Source: Modicisalibacter luteus DSM 23508 (GTDB lineage Bacteria; Pseudomonadota; Gammaproteobacteria; Pseudomonadales; Halomonadaceae). Taken from it: 64,000 bases of DNA. This document shows positions 8,748 through 18,595 of the stretch, piece by piece. Location: assembly GCF_000378505.1 (NCBI RefSeq), contig NZ_KB899991.1, positions 306,824-370,823 of the forward strand, written 5' to 3'. Under the pieces are notes generated by a model. The model made no database searches. It was given only the letters and a program-made list of their open reading frames with translations, and was not told the origin of the DNA. The first letter of the stretch is position 1. Every line of letters begins with the position of its first letter. A program made the position numbers and the translations under genes.

Positions 8748-9764
8748 ATGAAAAGAAAATCCGTTACCTCACGCGACGTCGCCCGACTAGCCGGTGTATC
8801 GCAATCCGCCGTCAGCCGTACTTTCTCTCCCAACGCTAAGGTCTCGGAGAGTACGCGCAGAAAGGTAATGGACGCCTCTCGCGAGCTGGGTTATCGCCCC
8901 AACACGATCGCCCGCTCGCTTATTACTCGTTCGAGTCGCACCATCGCCGTGGTGACCTACAGCATGGAGAACCCCTTCTATAGCTTCATGCTGGAAAAGG
9001 CCTCACGTTTCTTCCAGGCGCAGGGCTATCATTTGCTGATGTTCTTCGCCCCACCGAGTGGCGACTTCGACGCTGTGCTCGATGACATCATTCGCAGCCA
9101 GGTCGAGGGGGTGTTATTGCTAGCCATCACCATGAATCAACGTCAGGCTGGGCTAGTGGATGATTTCGGCATTCCGGTCGTTATTATCAACCGCACCGTA
9201 GACTATGCGGGGATCAGTCAGGTGGGCAGCGATAACTTTCAGGGCGGCTACTGGGCTGGCCGCTACCTGGCATCTCTGGGTCATCAACGCATTGGCTTCC
9301 TTGGTGGCCTGCCAGATTCCTCTACGCACCAGCAGCGCGAGGCAGGCTTCCTCGAAGGACTGCTTTCTTTGGGCCAGACCTGTTCGGTAAGCGAGATCGG
9401 CAACTATCGGTATGAGGATGCCTGCCAGGCGACCCGCCGCCTATTCAGTTCATCCCTCCCCCCAGACGCCCTCTTTGCGGCCAATGATCTGATGGCACTC
9501 GCCGCCATGGAAATCTTGCGTTATGAATTTGCGCTCAAAGTGCCTGGAGACGTTTCGATCATCGGCTTCGACGACGTTCCCATGGCGGCCTGGCCCAGCC
9601 ACGCGCTGACTACCGTCAGGCAACCCGTCGACATGATGATCAAGAAAGCTACCGAACTGCTGATGAAGCAAGTAGCCCAGGAAGAAATGCAGCCTGAACA
9701 TATCATTTTGCCTGTCACACCGATGTTGCGGGGCAGCACTCGCATGCCGTCCCGGCAACCTTAG
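8748..9764 (+). CDS. LacI-family transcriptional regulator
   Basis: A 338-residue repressor. The N-terminal HTH reads TSRDVARLAGVSQSAVSRTFSP (8-29), followed by the hinge helix region RPNTIARSLITR, then a periplasmic-binding-protein-like effector domain ending with IIGFDDVPMAAWPSHALTTVRQP, which is typical of the family. It is the last gene of the TRAP/BKACE run, 33 bases after the hexapeptide protein. The two TG-N2-TACGTA-N2-CA sites upstream of dctP are its likely targets. The effector is presumably the transported acid or its CoA ester. Confidence 0.9.
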   Translation: MKRKSVTSRDVARLAGVSQSAVSRTFSPNAKVSESTRRKVMDASRELGYRPNTIARSLITRSSRTIAVVTYSMENPFYSFMLEKASRFFQAQGYHLLMFFAPPSGDFDAVLDDIIRSQVEGVLLLAITMNQRQAGLVDDFGIPVVIINRTVDYAGISQVGSDNFQGGYWAGRYLASLGHQRIGFLGGLPDSSTHQQREAGFLEGLLSLGQTCSVSEIGNYRYEDACQATRRLFSSSLPPDALFAANDLMALAAMEILRYEFALKVPGDVSIIGFDDVPMAAWPSHALTTVRQPVDMMIKKATELLMKQVAQEEMQPEHIILPVTPMLRGSTRMPSRQP

Positions 9765-10339
9765 CTCAATGAGAGTTGAATAGTCAGCGGATCCGCCTCG
9801 TAATGTGTCAAAATAACCAAGCATGACGAACAGGTAGGCCTTGCCCTTGCCGGTGTTCGTAAGATAAGCCGATATTAACTTCGGGCCCACACTTCTACGC
9901 TTCGTCTGAAAAATAGATCCTAGATTCTGCTTATAGGGTTCTTGGTTACTGCCCTGACCCAGCCCCCCGAAGCCAAAGCCTTCAATATGCTTTTCAGGAT
10001 TCGCTGATCGCTCTCTGCTACACCCGCTGGATGGTTGGGTCTGTGACAATCTCGGCGTTTCACTGTCATGTTACGTACATTCACCAGCATGTCCGTGGTG
10101 CGTTTGGGTTTTCGCCTTCCAGCCCAAGGCCTAGCGCCAACAGCTTCTGGAGGGAACTAATCATCTACCACGTTGCAGCTTCCGTGTCGCGCAGTCAGCC
10201 CACTGGTCAGGACACACCCTAGATCACGGCCAGAATTTTGAAGCTGAACTGGCTGCTGCGTCAGACAGCCAGTATCGGTGCATTCAAGTCCTCGATGAGG
10301 TGCCCGTCAAAGATAGAGCACCAGCACAGAACGAGCCTA
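9765..10339. other. Intergenic stretch of about 575 bases without a recognised gene
   Basis: It separates the LacI gene from the convergent GMC dehydrogenase gene. Open frames are present on both strands but none has a recognisable domain, a convincing start, or codon use like the neighbours. It may contain decayed DNA. No clear terminator hairpin was found. Confidence 0.3.
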
Positions 10340-12061
10340 TCAAGTGCCGAGTGATGCGGGAGCCTCTCCTTGGTGTACGTGATATCCATGATCAGTACTA
10401 GTATCGGTCTCTTCCATTTCCCTTAGCATCCACCGTGCAGCTTTTTCAGCAATCATCAACGTAGGTGAATTTGTATTTCCACTAGTAATAGTCGGCATAA
10501 TACTAGCATCTACTATGCGTATCCCCTGCACGCCATAAACCTGAAGATGGGGATTCACGACAGCCATAAGGTCTTCCTTGGAGCCCATTTTAGCAGTGCC
10601 TACCGGGTGAAAGATGGTAGTACCGATATCCCCCGCCAGGCGCCATAGGTCTTCATCACTCTGGTATTGAATGCCCGGCTTGACCTCCTCTGGTTCGTAG
10701 CGGGCAAAAGCCGGCTGCTCGGCAATTCGCCGAGTGAGGCGCAGCGAGTCTGCAGCAACTTTACGATCTTCCTCGGTACTGAGGTAACACGGCGAAATGG
10801 CCGGCGGCTTACTTGGATCATTGCTTCTGATGCGCACATGTCCCCGGCTGGTAGGGTTAAGGTTACAGGCACTCGCCGTAATGGCAGGATAGGGATGCAA
10901 TGGCTGGCCAAAGGCTTCCAGACTAAGCGGTTGAACATGGTATTGAATGTTAGGGAAAGCATGCTCAGGCGAGCTTCGTGTGAACGCTCCAAGCTGGGAA
11001 GGTGCCATGCTCATCGGCCCACTTCGCCGGAACAAGTACTCGAGTCCTATACCCAACTTACCCCACAGAGTCGAAGCCATGGCATTAAGTGTTTTGGCGT
11101 TGGTTACCCGATATACCGAGCGGATTTGGAGATGGTCCTGCAGATTCTCCCCGACACCAGGCAGCACCTTTACCGGAGTGATACCGTGTTGACGAAGCAG
11201 CGTCTCGGGGCCGATGCCGGACAGCTGCAGCAGATGAGGCGTTCCGACAGCTCCGGCACACAGCGCGACCTCTCGATGTGCCTCAACCTGCAGCGTACGG
11301 CCAGCCCGCCGGAGTTCCACCCCACAACAGCGCGGCACGCCTTGATCATTCGGTACGAAAAGTAACCGCTGTACTTGGCTGCCATGCCATAGGGTAAGGT
11401 TCTTGCGGGCCTTCAACGCGGGACGCAGAAAGGCTTTAGCGGTATTCCAGCGCCAGCCGCTGCGCTGATTGACATCGAAATAGGCCACACCTTCGTTGTT
11501 GCCACGATTAAAATCGTCGGTAGCAGGAATGCCCGCTTCCTGAGCGGCCTTGGCAAAATCATCCAAGATTTGCCATTTCAAACGCTGCCGCTCGACCCGC
11601 CACTCGCCGCCATGCCCATGAAAGCGACGGAAATCCTCCGGCGCCTTCGCATCATCTAACCGATAGTGATCTTCATGGCGCTTGAAGTCTTCCAGGCAAT
11701 GCTCCCAGCGCCACTCCGTCTCCCCGGTTACCTGTGCCCAGTAATCGTAATCCCGCGCCTGGCCTCGCATGTAGATCATACCGTTGATGCTTGAGCAGCC
11801 ACCCAGGATCCTGCCGCGAGGATAGATCAATGAGCGTCCATTGAGCCCTTCATCTGGCTCGGTCCTGTACAACCAATCGGTGCGAGGGTTATTGATGCAG
11901 TAGAGATAACCTACCGGTACGTGTACCCAATGATAGCGATCCTGTCCGCCTGCTTCGATCAATAGCACCCGGTTGTTGGGATTGGCACTCAATCGGTTGG
12001 CGAGCAGGCACCCAGCGGTGCCTGCACCAACAACGATATAGTCAAAGTGATGTTCGCCCAT
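10340..12061 (-). CDS. GMC-family FAD-dependent dehydrogenase (3-hydroxypropionate / choline dehydrogenase type)
   Basis: A 573-residue flavoprotein. The N-terminal FAD motif is DYIVVGAGTAGCLLANRL (7-24), with the GMC signatures YPRGRILGGCSSINGMIYMRG (about 78-98) and GAVGTPHLLQLSGIGP, and the active site FHPVGTAKMG near 500, where His is the catalytic base. It lies 21 bases downstream of the mmsA gene on the same strand. A GMC dehydrogenase plus mmsA with a divergent LysR regulator is the arrangement known for 3-hydroxypropionate catabolism (hpdH-mmsA), giving malonate semialdehyde and then acetyl-CoA. By sequence alone, choline or another primary alcohol remains possible. Confidence 0.82.
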   Translation of the reverse strand: MGEHHFDYIVVGAGTAGCLLANRLSANPNNRVLLIEAGGQDRYHWVHVPVGYLYCINNPRTDWLYRTEPDEGLNGRSLIYPRGRILGGCSSINGMIYMRGQARDYDYWAQVTGETEWRWEHCLEDFKRHEDHYRLDDAKAPEDFRRFHGHGGEWRVERQRLKWQILDDFAKAAQEAGIPATDDFNRGNNEGVAYFDVNQRSGWRWNTAKAFLRPALKARKNLTLWHGSQVQRLLFVPNDQGVPRCCGVELRRAGRTLQVEAHREVALCAGAVGTPHLLQLSGIGPETLLRQHGITPVKVLPGVGENLQDHLQIRSVYRVTNAKTLNAMASTLWGKLGIGLEYLFRRSGPMSMAPSQLGAFTRSSPEHAFPNIQYHVQPLSLEAFGQPLHPYPAITASACNLNPTSRGHVRIRSNDPSKPPAISPCYLSTEEDRKVAADSLRLTRRIAEQPAFARYEPEEVKPGIQYQSDEDLWRLAGDIGTTIFHPVGTAKMGSKEDLMAVVNPHLQVYGVQGIRIVDASIMPTITSGNTNSPTLMIAEKAARWMLREMEETDTSTDHGYHVHQGEAPASLGT

Positions 12062-12082
12062 CTCAGCGTCCTCTCACCCTGT

Positions 12083-13594
12083 CTACTTAGCAGTCGGCAT
12101 GACGAACTCGGCACCAGCTTCGATGCTGTTCGACCAACGCTGCATGATTGACTTCTGTTTGGTATAGAAGCGCACTCCCTCTTCCCCATATGCATGCATA
12201 TCGCCAAACAGCGAGCGCTTCCAGCCGCCGAAGCCGTGCCACGCCATAGGTACCGGGATCGGCACATTAATACCGACCATGCCGACCTGGATGCGTCTGC
12301 TGAATTCACGCGCCACATGGCCGCTTTCGGTGAAACAGCTCACTCCGTTACCAAACTCGTGTGCATTTATCAGTTCAATGGCAGAAGCGATATCCGGCAC
12401 ACGAACGCAGGCCAACACGGGACCGAATATCTCTTCTCGGTAGATAGTCATCTCGGAGCTGACTTTGTCAAACAAGGTGGCTCCCATCCAGAAGCCTTCA
12501 GCACATCCCTCACCGCTCGTTGACGCATCAAATTCACGTCCATCAACCACCAGTTCAGCACCGTCGGCAATGCCTTTATTGATATAGCCGAGAATTCGAC
12601 TGTGAGCTGCTGAGGTAACGATTGGCCCCATTTCGGCATCCGCGTCCATGCCGTTCTTGATCTTGAGTTGGCGAGCACGCTCGGCCAGGCGCGGCACGAT
12701 CTTGTCGCCGGCCTCGCCCACCAGTACTGCCACACTTATGGCCATGCAGCGCTCTCCGGCCGAGCCATAGGCAGCACCGATCAGGGCATCCACGGCCCTG
12801 TCGAGGTCGGCATCTGGCATGACCACCATGTGGTTCTTGGCACCGCCCAGCGCCTGAACCCGCTTACCGTGCCGGGCGCCCTTCTCGTAGATCAGGTTGG
12901 CAATGGGGGTAGACCCCACGAAGCTCAACGCCTGAACCTCCGGATGCTCAATTAACGCCTCGACCGCATCTTTATCCCCCTGAAGGACATTGAATACCCC
13001 GTCCGGCAGCCCGGCCTGGTGGAGCAGATCGGCGATCAGCAGAGAGGCGCTCGGATCAAGTGGACTCGGCTTAAGTATGAAGCTATTCCCCGCTGCAATG
13101 GCCACCGGAAACATCCACATCGGCACCATGGCCGGGAAATTGAACGGGGTGATGCCTGCAACTACACCCAGCGGCTGCCGCATCGTCCAATTATCCATGC
13201 CAGTACTGACCTGATCGGTGTAATCTCCCTTGAGAAGTTGAGGAATACCACAAGCGAACTCGACGATATCGATACCACGGGCTACTTCGCCCATAGCATC
13301 ACTCAGCACCTTGCCATGCTCGGCAGTGATTGCCTTGGCCAAATCCTCCTGATGGGCGTTGAGCAACTCCAGAAAACGGAACATTACCCGGGCGCGACGA
13401 ATCGGCGGGGTTTCTGCCCAGGCGGGGAAGGCTGCAGTCGCCGCACCGACAGCGGCCTCGACATCGTCTCGGGACGCCAGCGCCACACGACCGGTAACCT
13501 GGCCAGTGGCCGGGTTGAACACATCCTGACGGCGCGCGCTATCGCTGACAGTTATACGGCCATCGATATAATGGTTAATTTCGGATTGGCTCAT
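12083..13594 (-). CDS. mmsA: CoA-acylating methylmalonate/malonate-semialdehyde dehydrogenase
   Basis: A 503-residue aldehyde dehydrogenase that turns (methyl)malonate semialdehyde into propionyl- or acetyl-CoA with loss of CO2. The sequence has [41 protein letters not shown] and [14 protein letters not shown] with the catalytic Cys. The last two are diagnostic of the CoA-acylating MmsA/IolA group, which lacks the general-base Glu of hydrolytic ALDHs. It is the first gene of a two-gene operon with the GMC dehydrogenase, reading away from the LysR gene. Confidence 0.93.
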   Translation of the reverse strand: MSQSEINHYIDGRITVSDSARRQDVFNPATGQVTGRVALASRDDVEAAVGAATAAFPAWAETPPIRRARVMFRFLELLNAHQEDLAKAITAEHGKVLSDAMGEVARGIDIVEFACGIPQLLKGDYTDQVSTGMDNWTMRQPLGVVAGITPFNFPAMVPMWMFPVAIAAGNSFILKPSPLDPSASLLIADLLHQAGLPDGVFNVLQGDKDAVEALIEHPEVQALSFVGSTPIANLIYEKGARHGKRVQALGGAKNHMVVMPDADLDRAVDALIGAAYGSAGERCMAISVAVLVGEAGDKIVPRLAERARQLKIKNGMDADAEMGPIVTSAAHSRILGYINKGIADGAELVVDGREFDASTSGEGCAEGFWMGATLFDKVSSEMTIYREEIFGPVLACVRVPDIASAIELINAHEFGNGVSCFTESGHVAREFSRRIQVGMVGINVPIPVPMAWHGFGGWKRSLFGDMHAYGEEGVRFYTKQKSIMQRWSNSIEAGAEFVMPTAK

Positions 13595-13690
13595 GACGTG
13601 CTTACTGCCTCTTTGTTAAAACGAAACCAAGGGGTTCGCTAAGGCTAATGAGCCGTAAGAGGAGTAGGCAATTGAGAAAAACAAAACCTA

Positions 13691-13711
13691 GATATAAGTT
13701 ACACTTATATC
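13691..13711. promoter_or_regulatory. Perfect inverted repeat, likely LysR operator
   Basis: GATATAAGT and ACTTATATC, 9-bp perfect arms around a 3-base spacer, lie in the divergent region between mmsA and the lysR gene, 34 bases before the lysR start. A T-N11-A core fits LysR-type recognition. Control of both directions is inferred from position. Confidence 0.65.
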
Positions 13712-13744
13712 CGAGCGACCTGCGTTGGAAAAAGGAAAGCTGTC

Positions 13745-14695
13745 ATGCGTGATCTGCGCGCCCTTCGTGCGTTCGTTTTCGTCGCGCGCGAGGGTAGCGT
13801 CTCCCGTGCCGCCGATTCGCTTCATCTAACGCAACCAGCAGTGAGCCTCAAGCTCAAGCAGTTTCAGGAGCAGGTGGGATGTACATTATTTTTGCGTCAT
13901 CCGCAGGGATTATCACTCACCCCCAATGGCCATGCCCTGCTCAGCGCCGCTGAAAAGGCGCTAGCCGCTGTCGATGCCTTCGACATGGCAGCACGGACCC
14001 TGCATTCTACTGTGCGGGGCAAACTACGCATTGGCACGATAGTCGATCCCGAATTCATCCGTCTTGGTGCCTTTTTGCAACGACTCGTGGCAAGCGCCCC
14101 ACAGATAGAGACCGAATTACACCATGGTATGAGCGGCACAGTACTTGAACGGCTACAGCGTCAGGAACTGGATATTGGCTTTTTTCTTGACGCGCCAGGG
14201 CAAGAGCCTTGGACTCTCCAAGAAGCGCCTGATATCGATGGCATGGAACTGACCCGTTTCGACTATTACATAATCGCCCCGCCTGGCTGGGAGCATCGTC
14301 TTGAAAATGCCGAGTGGGTACACCTGGCCCAACTGCCTTGGATCGTAACCCCTACTACCTCAGTACATCACCGCCTAATCGAGAACGTGCTTGAGCCGTT
14401 GGGTGTAGTACGGCATCGTGTAGCCCAAGTAGATCAGGAAATGTCCATGCTTGACTTGGTACGTGCCGGTGTGGGGATGAGCCTGGCCCGAGACGCTATC
14501 GCCATCCAGGAGCATCAGGAACGCGGACTGACCATCGTTCCTGGTATACGACTACCTTGCGCGCTCAGTATCATGTGGCGAGGCGAGCAGCGTGACGACC
14601 CTGCCATCGATACGGCCTTGAACTCACTGGCCCAAGTTTGGGGACAACCATTCATAAGAAAAGCTTTCAAGGCGCAAAATGACGATTCAGCATAA
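13745..14695 (+). CDS. LysR-family transcriptional regulator
   Basis: A 316-residue LysR-type activator. The N-terminal winged HTH runs over residues about 1-60 (LRALRAFVFVAREGSVSRAADSLHLTQPAVSLKLKQFQ...), followed by the two-lobed effector domain. It is divergent from mmsA-GMC, with a perfect palindrome between them. It overlaps the next gene by 17 bases, so the two are translated together. The likely effector is 3-hydroxypropionate or a related 3-carbon or branched hydroxy acid, by analogy with HpdR-type regulators. Confidence 0.88.
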   Translation: MRDLRALRAFVFVAREGSVSRAADSLHLTQPAVSLKLKQFQEQVGCTLFLRHPQGLSLTPNGHALLSAAEKALAAVDAFDMAARTLHSTVRGKLRIGTIVDPEFIRLGAFLQRLVASAPQIETELHHGMSGTVLERLQRQELDIGFFLDAPGQEPWTLQEAPDIDGMELTRFDYYIIAPPGWEHRLENAEWVHLAQLPWIVTPTTSVHHRLIENVLEPLGVVRHRVAQVDQEMSMLDLVRAGVGMSLARDAIAIQEHQERGLTIVPGIRLPCALSIMWRGEQRDDPAIDTALNSLAQVWGQPFIRKAFKAQNDDSA

Positions 14696-15692
14696 TGTTC
14701 AGCGCTATGCGCTTGGTAGCATAAGGCTTCAAAATGAAAGCATTCTAGAAGACGCCTTTTTAACCTACTCCACCCATGGCCGTCTCAACCGGGAGCGCTC
14801 AAACGCTATCCTGCTGTTGCCTCCTTTAATGGCGAACCACACAAGATATGATTTCTTGATTGGCCCAGGCAAAGCTTTCGACACTGATCGTTATTATGTC
14901 ATTACTGCCGACACGCTAGGAAATGGTTACGCCATCTCGCCGAGCAACAGCCCCAGCCAGGCTGGCGACCGTTTCCCTCGGTTCACTATTCTTGATATGG
15001 TCGATGCACAGTACCAGCTCATTCGGCAGGAACTGAAAATTGCCAGACTTTTGGCCGTAGGTGGGTTGTCAATGGGCGGCATGCAAGCCTTGCAATGGGG
15101 CGTCAAGTATCCCGATATGATGGAGACAGTCATTGCTTTGGCGACCATGGCCCACCCTACCCCTTGGGTAAAAGCCATTTGGCATACTCTGCGCAAGGCT
15201 ATGCAAGTGGGTCAACACACTAATGACGAAGGCGTGTCGGCAGAAGCAATGTGCGCCGCCACCACCTTCTTCCTCATTTTAACGCGCCACTGGGAGTGGT
15301 TTGACCGCCAAGCGACACAAGAAGACCAGAAGATAAGCCACTGGCTAGATACCCAATCTTCCGCAATGGCGAAGCACTGGGACATGTACAACTTTATTTA
15401 CCAGACGTTGGCCGAAGATAGTTACGAGCTGGGCGACACCAAATCAGGTATGGACTACAGACAGGCACTGTCGACGATACGCGCCAGCGTCCTGTTCATG
15501 CCATCAGCAAGCGACTTGCTTCATCCTGCTAACGAGTTACATGAAGCCATGAAACATGTACCCCAGGCGAGAATAGCGGAAATTCCCTCCGCCTGTGGCC
15601 ATATGGGTGGTGGGGGGCTTGACCCTCACGATATAAGTTTTATCACCCAGGAAATTAAGAGATTTCTGAGGACACTTAACCACATGCATTAA
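14679..15692 (+). CDS. MetX-like alpha/beta hydrolase (homoserine O-acetyltransferase family)
   Basis: A 337-residue alpha/beta hydrolase of the homoserine acetyltransferase type. The nucleophile elbow is GGLSMGGMQALQW (Ser in the middle), with the Asp in SASDLLHP and the His in CGHMGGGGLDP completing the triad. The N-terminal SNAILLLPPLMANHTRYDFLIGPGKAFDTDRY segment is typical. True MetX enzymes are usually longer and linked to metW or methionine genes. Here it is coupled to a LysR regulator next to a 3-hydroxypropionate-type operon, so an esterase or acyltransferase in that route is more likely. Confidence 0.8.
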   Translation: MTIQHNVQRYALGSIRLQNESILEDAFLTYSTHGRLNRERSNAILLLPPLMANHTRYDFLIGPGKAFDTDRYYVITADTLGNGYAISPSNSPSQAGDRFPRFTILDMVDAQYQLIRQELKIARLLAVGGLSMGGMQALQWGVKYPDMMETVIALATMAHPTPWVKAIWHTLRKAMQVGQHTNDEGVSAEAMCAATTFFLILTRHWEWFDRQATQEDQKISHWLDTQSSAMAKHWDMYNFIYQTLAEDSYELGDTKSGMDYRQALSTIRASVLFMPSASDLLHPANELHEAMKHVPQARIAEIPSACGHMGGGGLDPHDISFITQEIKRFLRTLNHMH

Positions 15693-15726
15693 CTAACCGG
15701 CAATACAAACCACCCGTCAATACTAG

Positions 15727-16767
15727 TCAACCACGCCCCATATTAGCGATTTTCGCTGAACTTCGTACTACAAGCTCTCCCGGTATGTGTATCGCAGCAG
15801 GCGGCTGCGCCTTATCGGCCAGTATTGATTTCACAATATCGACGGTTGCCGTTATCATTTTGTTAACAGGCTGGCGATAGGTAGTAAGGGAGTGCGACGA
15901 CCAAGATGCCATAGCAATGTCATCAAACCCTATAATCGAGACATTCTTAGGAGCACTCAACCCTGCCTTTTGCACCGCATCTAACGCGCCCAAGGCAAGC
16001 AGATCATTAGCGGCGAAGATAGCATCCGGCCGAACCCTACCAGCTAGTAGCTTTATGGTTGCATTAAAGCCAGCCTCATGTGCAAACCGGCCTGCTTCAA
16101 CCTTACGCGGTTCACTCACAGCCCGCTCTAACCAACGCTCAGAGAATCCCTTCCAGCGCTCTCGATTCGTCGTGGCATCAGCAAGACCGCTTATAAACGC
16201 AGGGTACCTACACCCGTTGTCGAGAAAGAAATCGGCTATGACTTGGCCGCCTAAGTAATTATCACATGTTACTGTGTACACAGACTCGTTCGGAACATAT
16301 CTATTAAAATATACCATGCTTGCTCCCGCTTCTGTGACCTTTGAAGCAGCCTTTGAGGAGACGGTTGCAGCCAATGCGATTAAAACATCAGGTTGGTAGC
16401 GTAAAGCCTGTGAAACGATATTATCTGAGTCATTGGCATTAGTGCTAACAAACAGCATGACATTTAACCCAAGCTCCTGCAGCGAATCGGTCAGCCGCGT
16501 AAGAACTTCAGGATAGAACGGGTTGGTGATATCTGAAACAATAATGCTAGCTATGTTTGTTTTTCGAGTAATCAGGCTGCGCGCAAACGGGTTGGGCTGA
16601 TACCCCAGTTCCTTGGCACGCTGAAGTACCTTCTCACGCGTTTCTGAAGCAATCACTGCGCGAGGTGAAAAAGCCCGGGAAATAGTCGAAACCGAGACCC
16701 CCAACTCCTCTGCTAATTGCTTGGCGATGGTGGTTTCGCGCTTCTTGGCGTTGCTTTTACTTTGCAT
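15727..16767 (-). CDS. LacI-family transcriptional regulator
   Basis: A 346-residue repressor from the ATG at 16767. A TTG 13 codons upstream would lengthen it, but the ATG gives the usual LacI N-terminus. HTH: TTIAKQLAEELGVSVSTISRAFSP. Hinge: YQPNPFARSLITRKT. Effector domain with NPFYPEVLTRL, FISGLADATTNRERWKGF and IIGFDDIAMASWSSHSLTTYRQP. It lies downstream of the HisD-like gene on the same strand. A perfect TGCAAACGTTTGCA operator upstream of that gene is its probable target, so it likely represses its own operon. Confidence 0.88.
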   Translation of the reverse strand: MQSKSNAKKRETTIAKQLAEELGVSVSTISRAFSPRAVIASETREKVLQRAKELGYQPNPFARSLITRKTNIASIIVSDITNPFYPEVLTRLTDSLQELGLNVMLFVSTNANDSDNIVSQALRYQPDVLIALAATVSSKAASKVTEAGASMVYFNRYVPNESVYTVTCDNYLGGQVIADFFLDNGCRYPAFISGLADATTNRERWKGFSERWLERAVSEPRKVEAGRFAHEAGFNATIKLLAGRVRPDAIFAANDLLALGALDAVQKAGLSAPKNVSIIGFDDIAMASWSSHSLTTYRQPVNKMITATVDIVKSILADKAQPPAAIHIPGELVVRSSAKIANMGRG

Positions 16768-16844
16768 CCTAGTGTCTCTTGGCACATTGATGGGCGACAG
16801 GCGCAATTTTGCCAGCTTTCAAGCTACCCTGCCGCCCCCTACCA

Positions 16845-18173
16845 CTAGGAGTTGGAGTTACCTTCGGCTTTTGCAGCTGTATAGGGCGCGATGTCGCGAC
16901 CGCCAAAGCGGCGAACACGAACGTTAGCCTGTTCAGCGTGCCCGGCAAATCCCTCCAACATGCACAGACGCGAACCGTATTCGCCGATCAGCGCCGAAGC
17001 TTCATCGGTCAGGATACGCTGGTAAGTGTGCGTCTTGATGAACTTTCCGACCCACAGGCCACCTGTGTAACGTGCGGCGCGTTTCGTCGGCAAGGTATGA
17101 TTGGTCCCGATCACTTTGTCGCCAAAGGCAACATTGGTTCGAGGTCCTAAGAACAACGCACCGTAATTCACTAAATTATTGAGGAAAAAATCTGGGTCTT
17201 TTGTCATTACCTGAACATGCTCGAAAGCCAGGCGCTCGGCTTCAGCGAGCATTTCCTCGTCGTTTTCACAGACAATGACTTCGCCGTAGTCTTGCCAAGA
17301 CTGTCTCGCCGTCTCGCGAGTGGGAAGAATTTGTAGTTGGCGCTCGACTTCTTTCAGGGTGTCGTTAGCGAGTTTCTCCGATGTCGTCAGTAAAACAGCA
17401 GGAGAGGTTGGGCCATGTTCTGCTTGGCCAAGAAGGTCAATGGCACATATTTCGCCATCCACTGTCTCGTCGGCAATGACCAATGTTTCGGTCGGGCCTG
17501 CAAAAAGATCAATACCCACCCGTCCGAATAGCTGACGCTTGGCTTCCGCCACAAACATGTTCCCCGGGCCAACCAGCATATCAACGGGGGCCATGCTTTC
17601 GGTACCTAATGCCATGGCAGCTACCGCTTGGACACCGCCTAGAACCAGAATCTCGTCAGCGCCGCCAAGGTGCATGGCGGCAACTATCGCTGGATGGGGA
17701 GCCCCTTCATGAGGAGGCGCTGCAGCAACGATGCGCTTGACGCCAGCTACCTTAGCAGTAGCGACACTCATATGCGCAGATGCAACCATCGGATATTTGC
17801 CACCCGGCACATAACAGCCAACCGAGTTCATCGGTATATTTTTGTGGCCCAGGATAACGCCCGGCATGGTTTCGACTTCTAAATCGCGCAGACACTCTTT
17901 CTGCTTCTGAGCAAATTTACGGACCTGCTCCTGAGCGAATTTTATATCCTCCAAATCCTGCTTGCTGACGCGGCTCATGGCGTCTTCAATTTCCTGTTCC
18001 GTTAGTCGGAAGCTGGCGGGAGACCACTTGTCGAATTTTTCGGACAACTCACGGACTGCCGCATCGCCGCGCTTCTCCACATCTTCCAATATATTTTCAA
18101 CGATGCCTCGGACCTTGGCGTCCGCCTCAGCCACTTCGGCCTGCTCAATGCCACGTTTCAAAAACTTGGCCAT
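16845..18173 (-). CDS. Histidinol dehydrogenase-family catabolic dehydrogenase (HpsN-like)
   Basis: A 442-residue Zn/NAD dehydrogenase of the HisD fold. The Zn ligands known in HisD are present: Gln and His in [10 protein letters not shown], Asp in [11 protein letters not shown] and His in EGFAGHAEQ. The catalytic Glu-His pair is in AFEHVQVM. The histidinol-binding residues differ and there are no his genes around. HisD paralogues linked to TRAP transporters and SDRs include HpsN, which oxidises dihydroxypropanesulfonate to sulfolactate, so a polyol or sulfonated alcohol is a reasonable substrate guess. Ribosome site AGGAGACGAGC. It is regulated by the LacI gene next to it. Confidence 0.85.
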   Translation of the reverse strand: MAKFLKRGIEQAEVAEADAKVRGIVENILEDVEKRGDAAVRELSEKFDKWSPASFRLTEQEIEDAMSRVSKQDLEDIKFAQEQVRKFAQKQKECLRDLEVETMPGVILGHKNIPMNSVGCYVPGGKYPMVASAHMSVATAKVAGVKRIVAAAPPHEGAPHPAIVAAMHLGGADEILVLGGVQAVAAMALGTESMAPVDMLVGPGNMFVAEAKRQLFGRVGIDLFAGPTETLVIADETVDGEICAIDLLGQAEHGPTSPAVLLTTSEKLANDTLKEVERQLQILPTRETARQSWQDYGEVIVCENDEEMLAEAERLAFEHVQVMTKDPDFFLNNLVNYGALFLGPRTNVAFGDKVIGTNHTLPTKRAARYTGGLWVGKFIKTHTYQRILTDEASALIGEYGSRLCMLEGFAGHAEQANVRVRRFGGRDIAPYTAAKAEGNSNS

Positions 18174-18215
18174 GCTCGTCTCCTAATAACGTTTTTATTC
18201 CTGAACCTAGCCGTA

Positions 18216-18229
18216 TGCAAACGTTTGCA
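18216..18229. promoter_or_regulatory. LacI-type operator upstream of the HisD-like gene
   Basis: TGCAAACGTTTGCA is a perfect 14-bp palindrome centred on CG, the standard LacI-family operator form, 43 bases before the HisD-like start codon. The LacI gene in the same operon is the obvious candidate to bind it. Confidence 0.75.
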
Positions 18230-18595
18230 CACGTTCATCAATTCCCGGCCTGCCGTCAAGAGGAAATTTTAGTGACTAGGGGGATACATGCCGCGCCTAA
18301 CAGCTTCATTAACTCCCCAAGGAAGCAAAGACTGAACCTAAAAACATGATTTATATCGATTTTTATAATAACGAGAGCGTTGGCCATTATTTATTAAAGA
18401 CGTACAGCGCGCTTTGCACGACTAAAGTTCAATAACCTCGGATGCTGAAACGTGATTGCTTTATTGAGCAAACTCTTGATGAGTCTACCTAGGATATATT
18501 CCGCCATGAGCATGCCTTTATTCACAAACACCTTGTCAAAAACCGGGCCTGCCACATAGTCTCTCTACGTCATATTACGATACGGAGCGCGTTTC
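18230..18595. other. Divergent intergenic region
   Basis: About 365 AT-rich bases between the HisD-like gene and the sigma-54 regulator gene. It should carry both promoters. I see no further clear operator, RNA gene or reading frame. Confidence 0.35.

Noticed and set aside
9765-10049. Minus-strand open frame extending into the LacI gene's opposite strand
   Set aside because: Most of its upstream-overlapping part is the antisense of the LacI gene. The rest has no recognisable domain, so it was not called as a gene.
16768-16806. TTG start for the second LacI gene
   Set aside because: The ATG at 16767 gives the normal LacI N-terminus. The extension has no ribosome site advantage.
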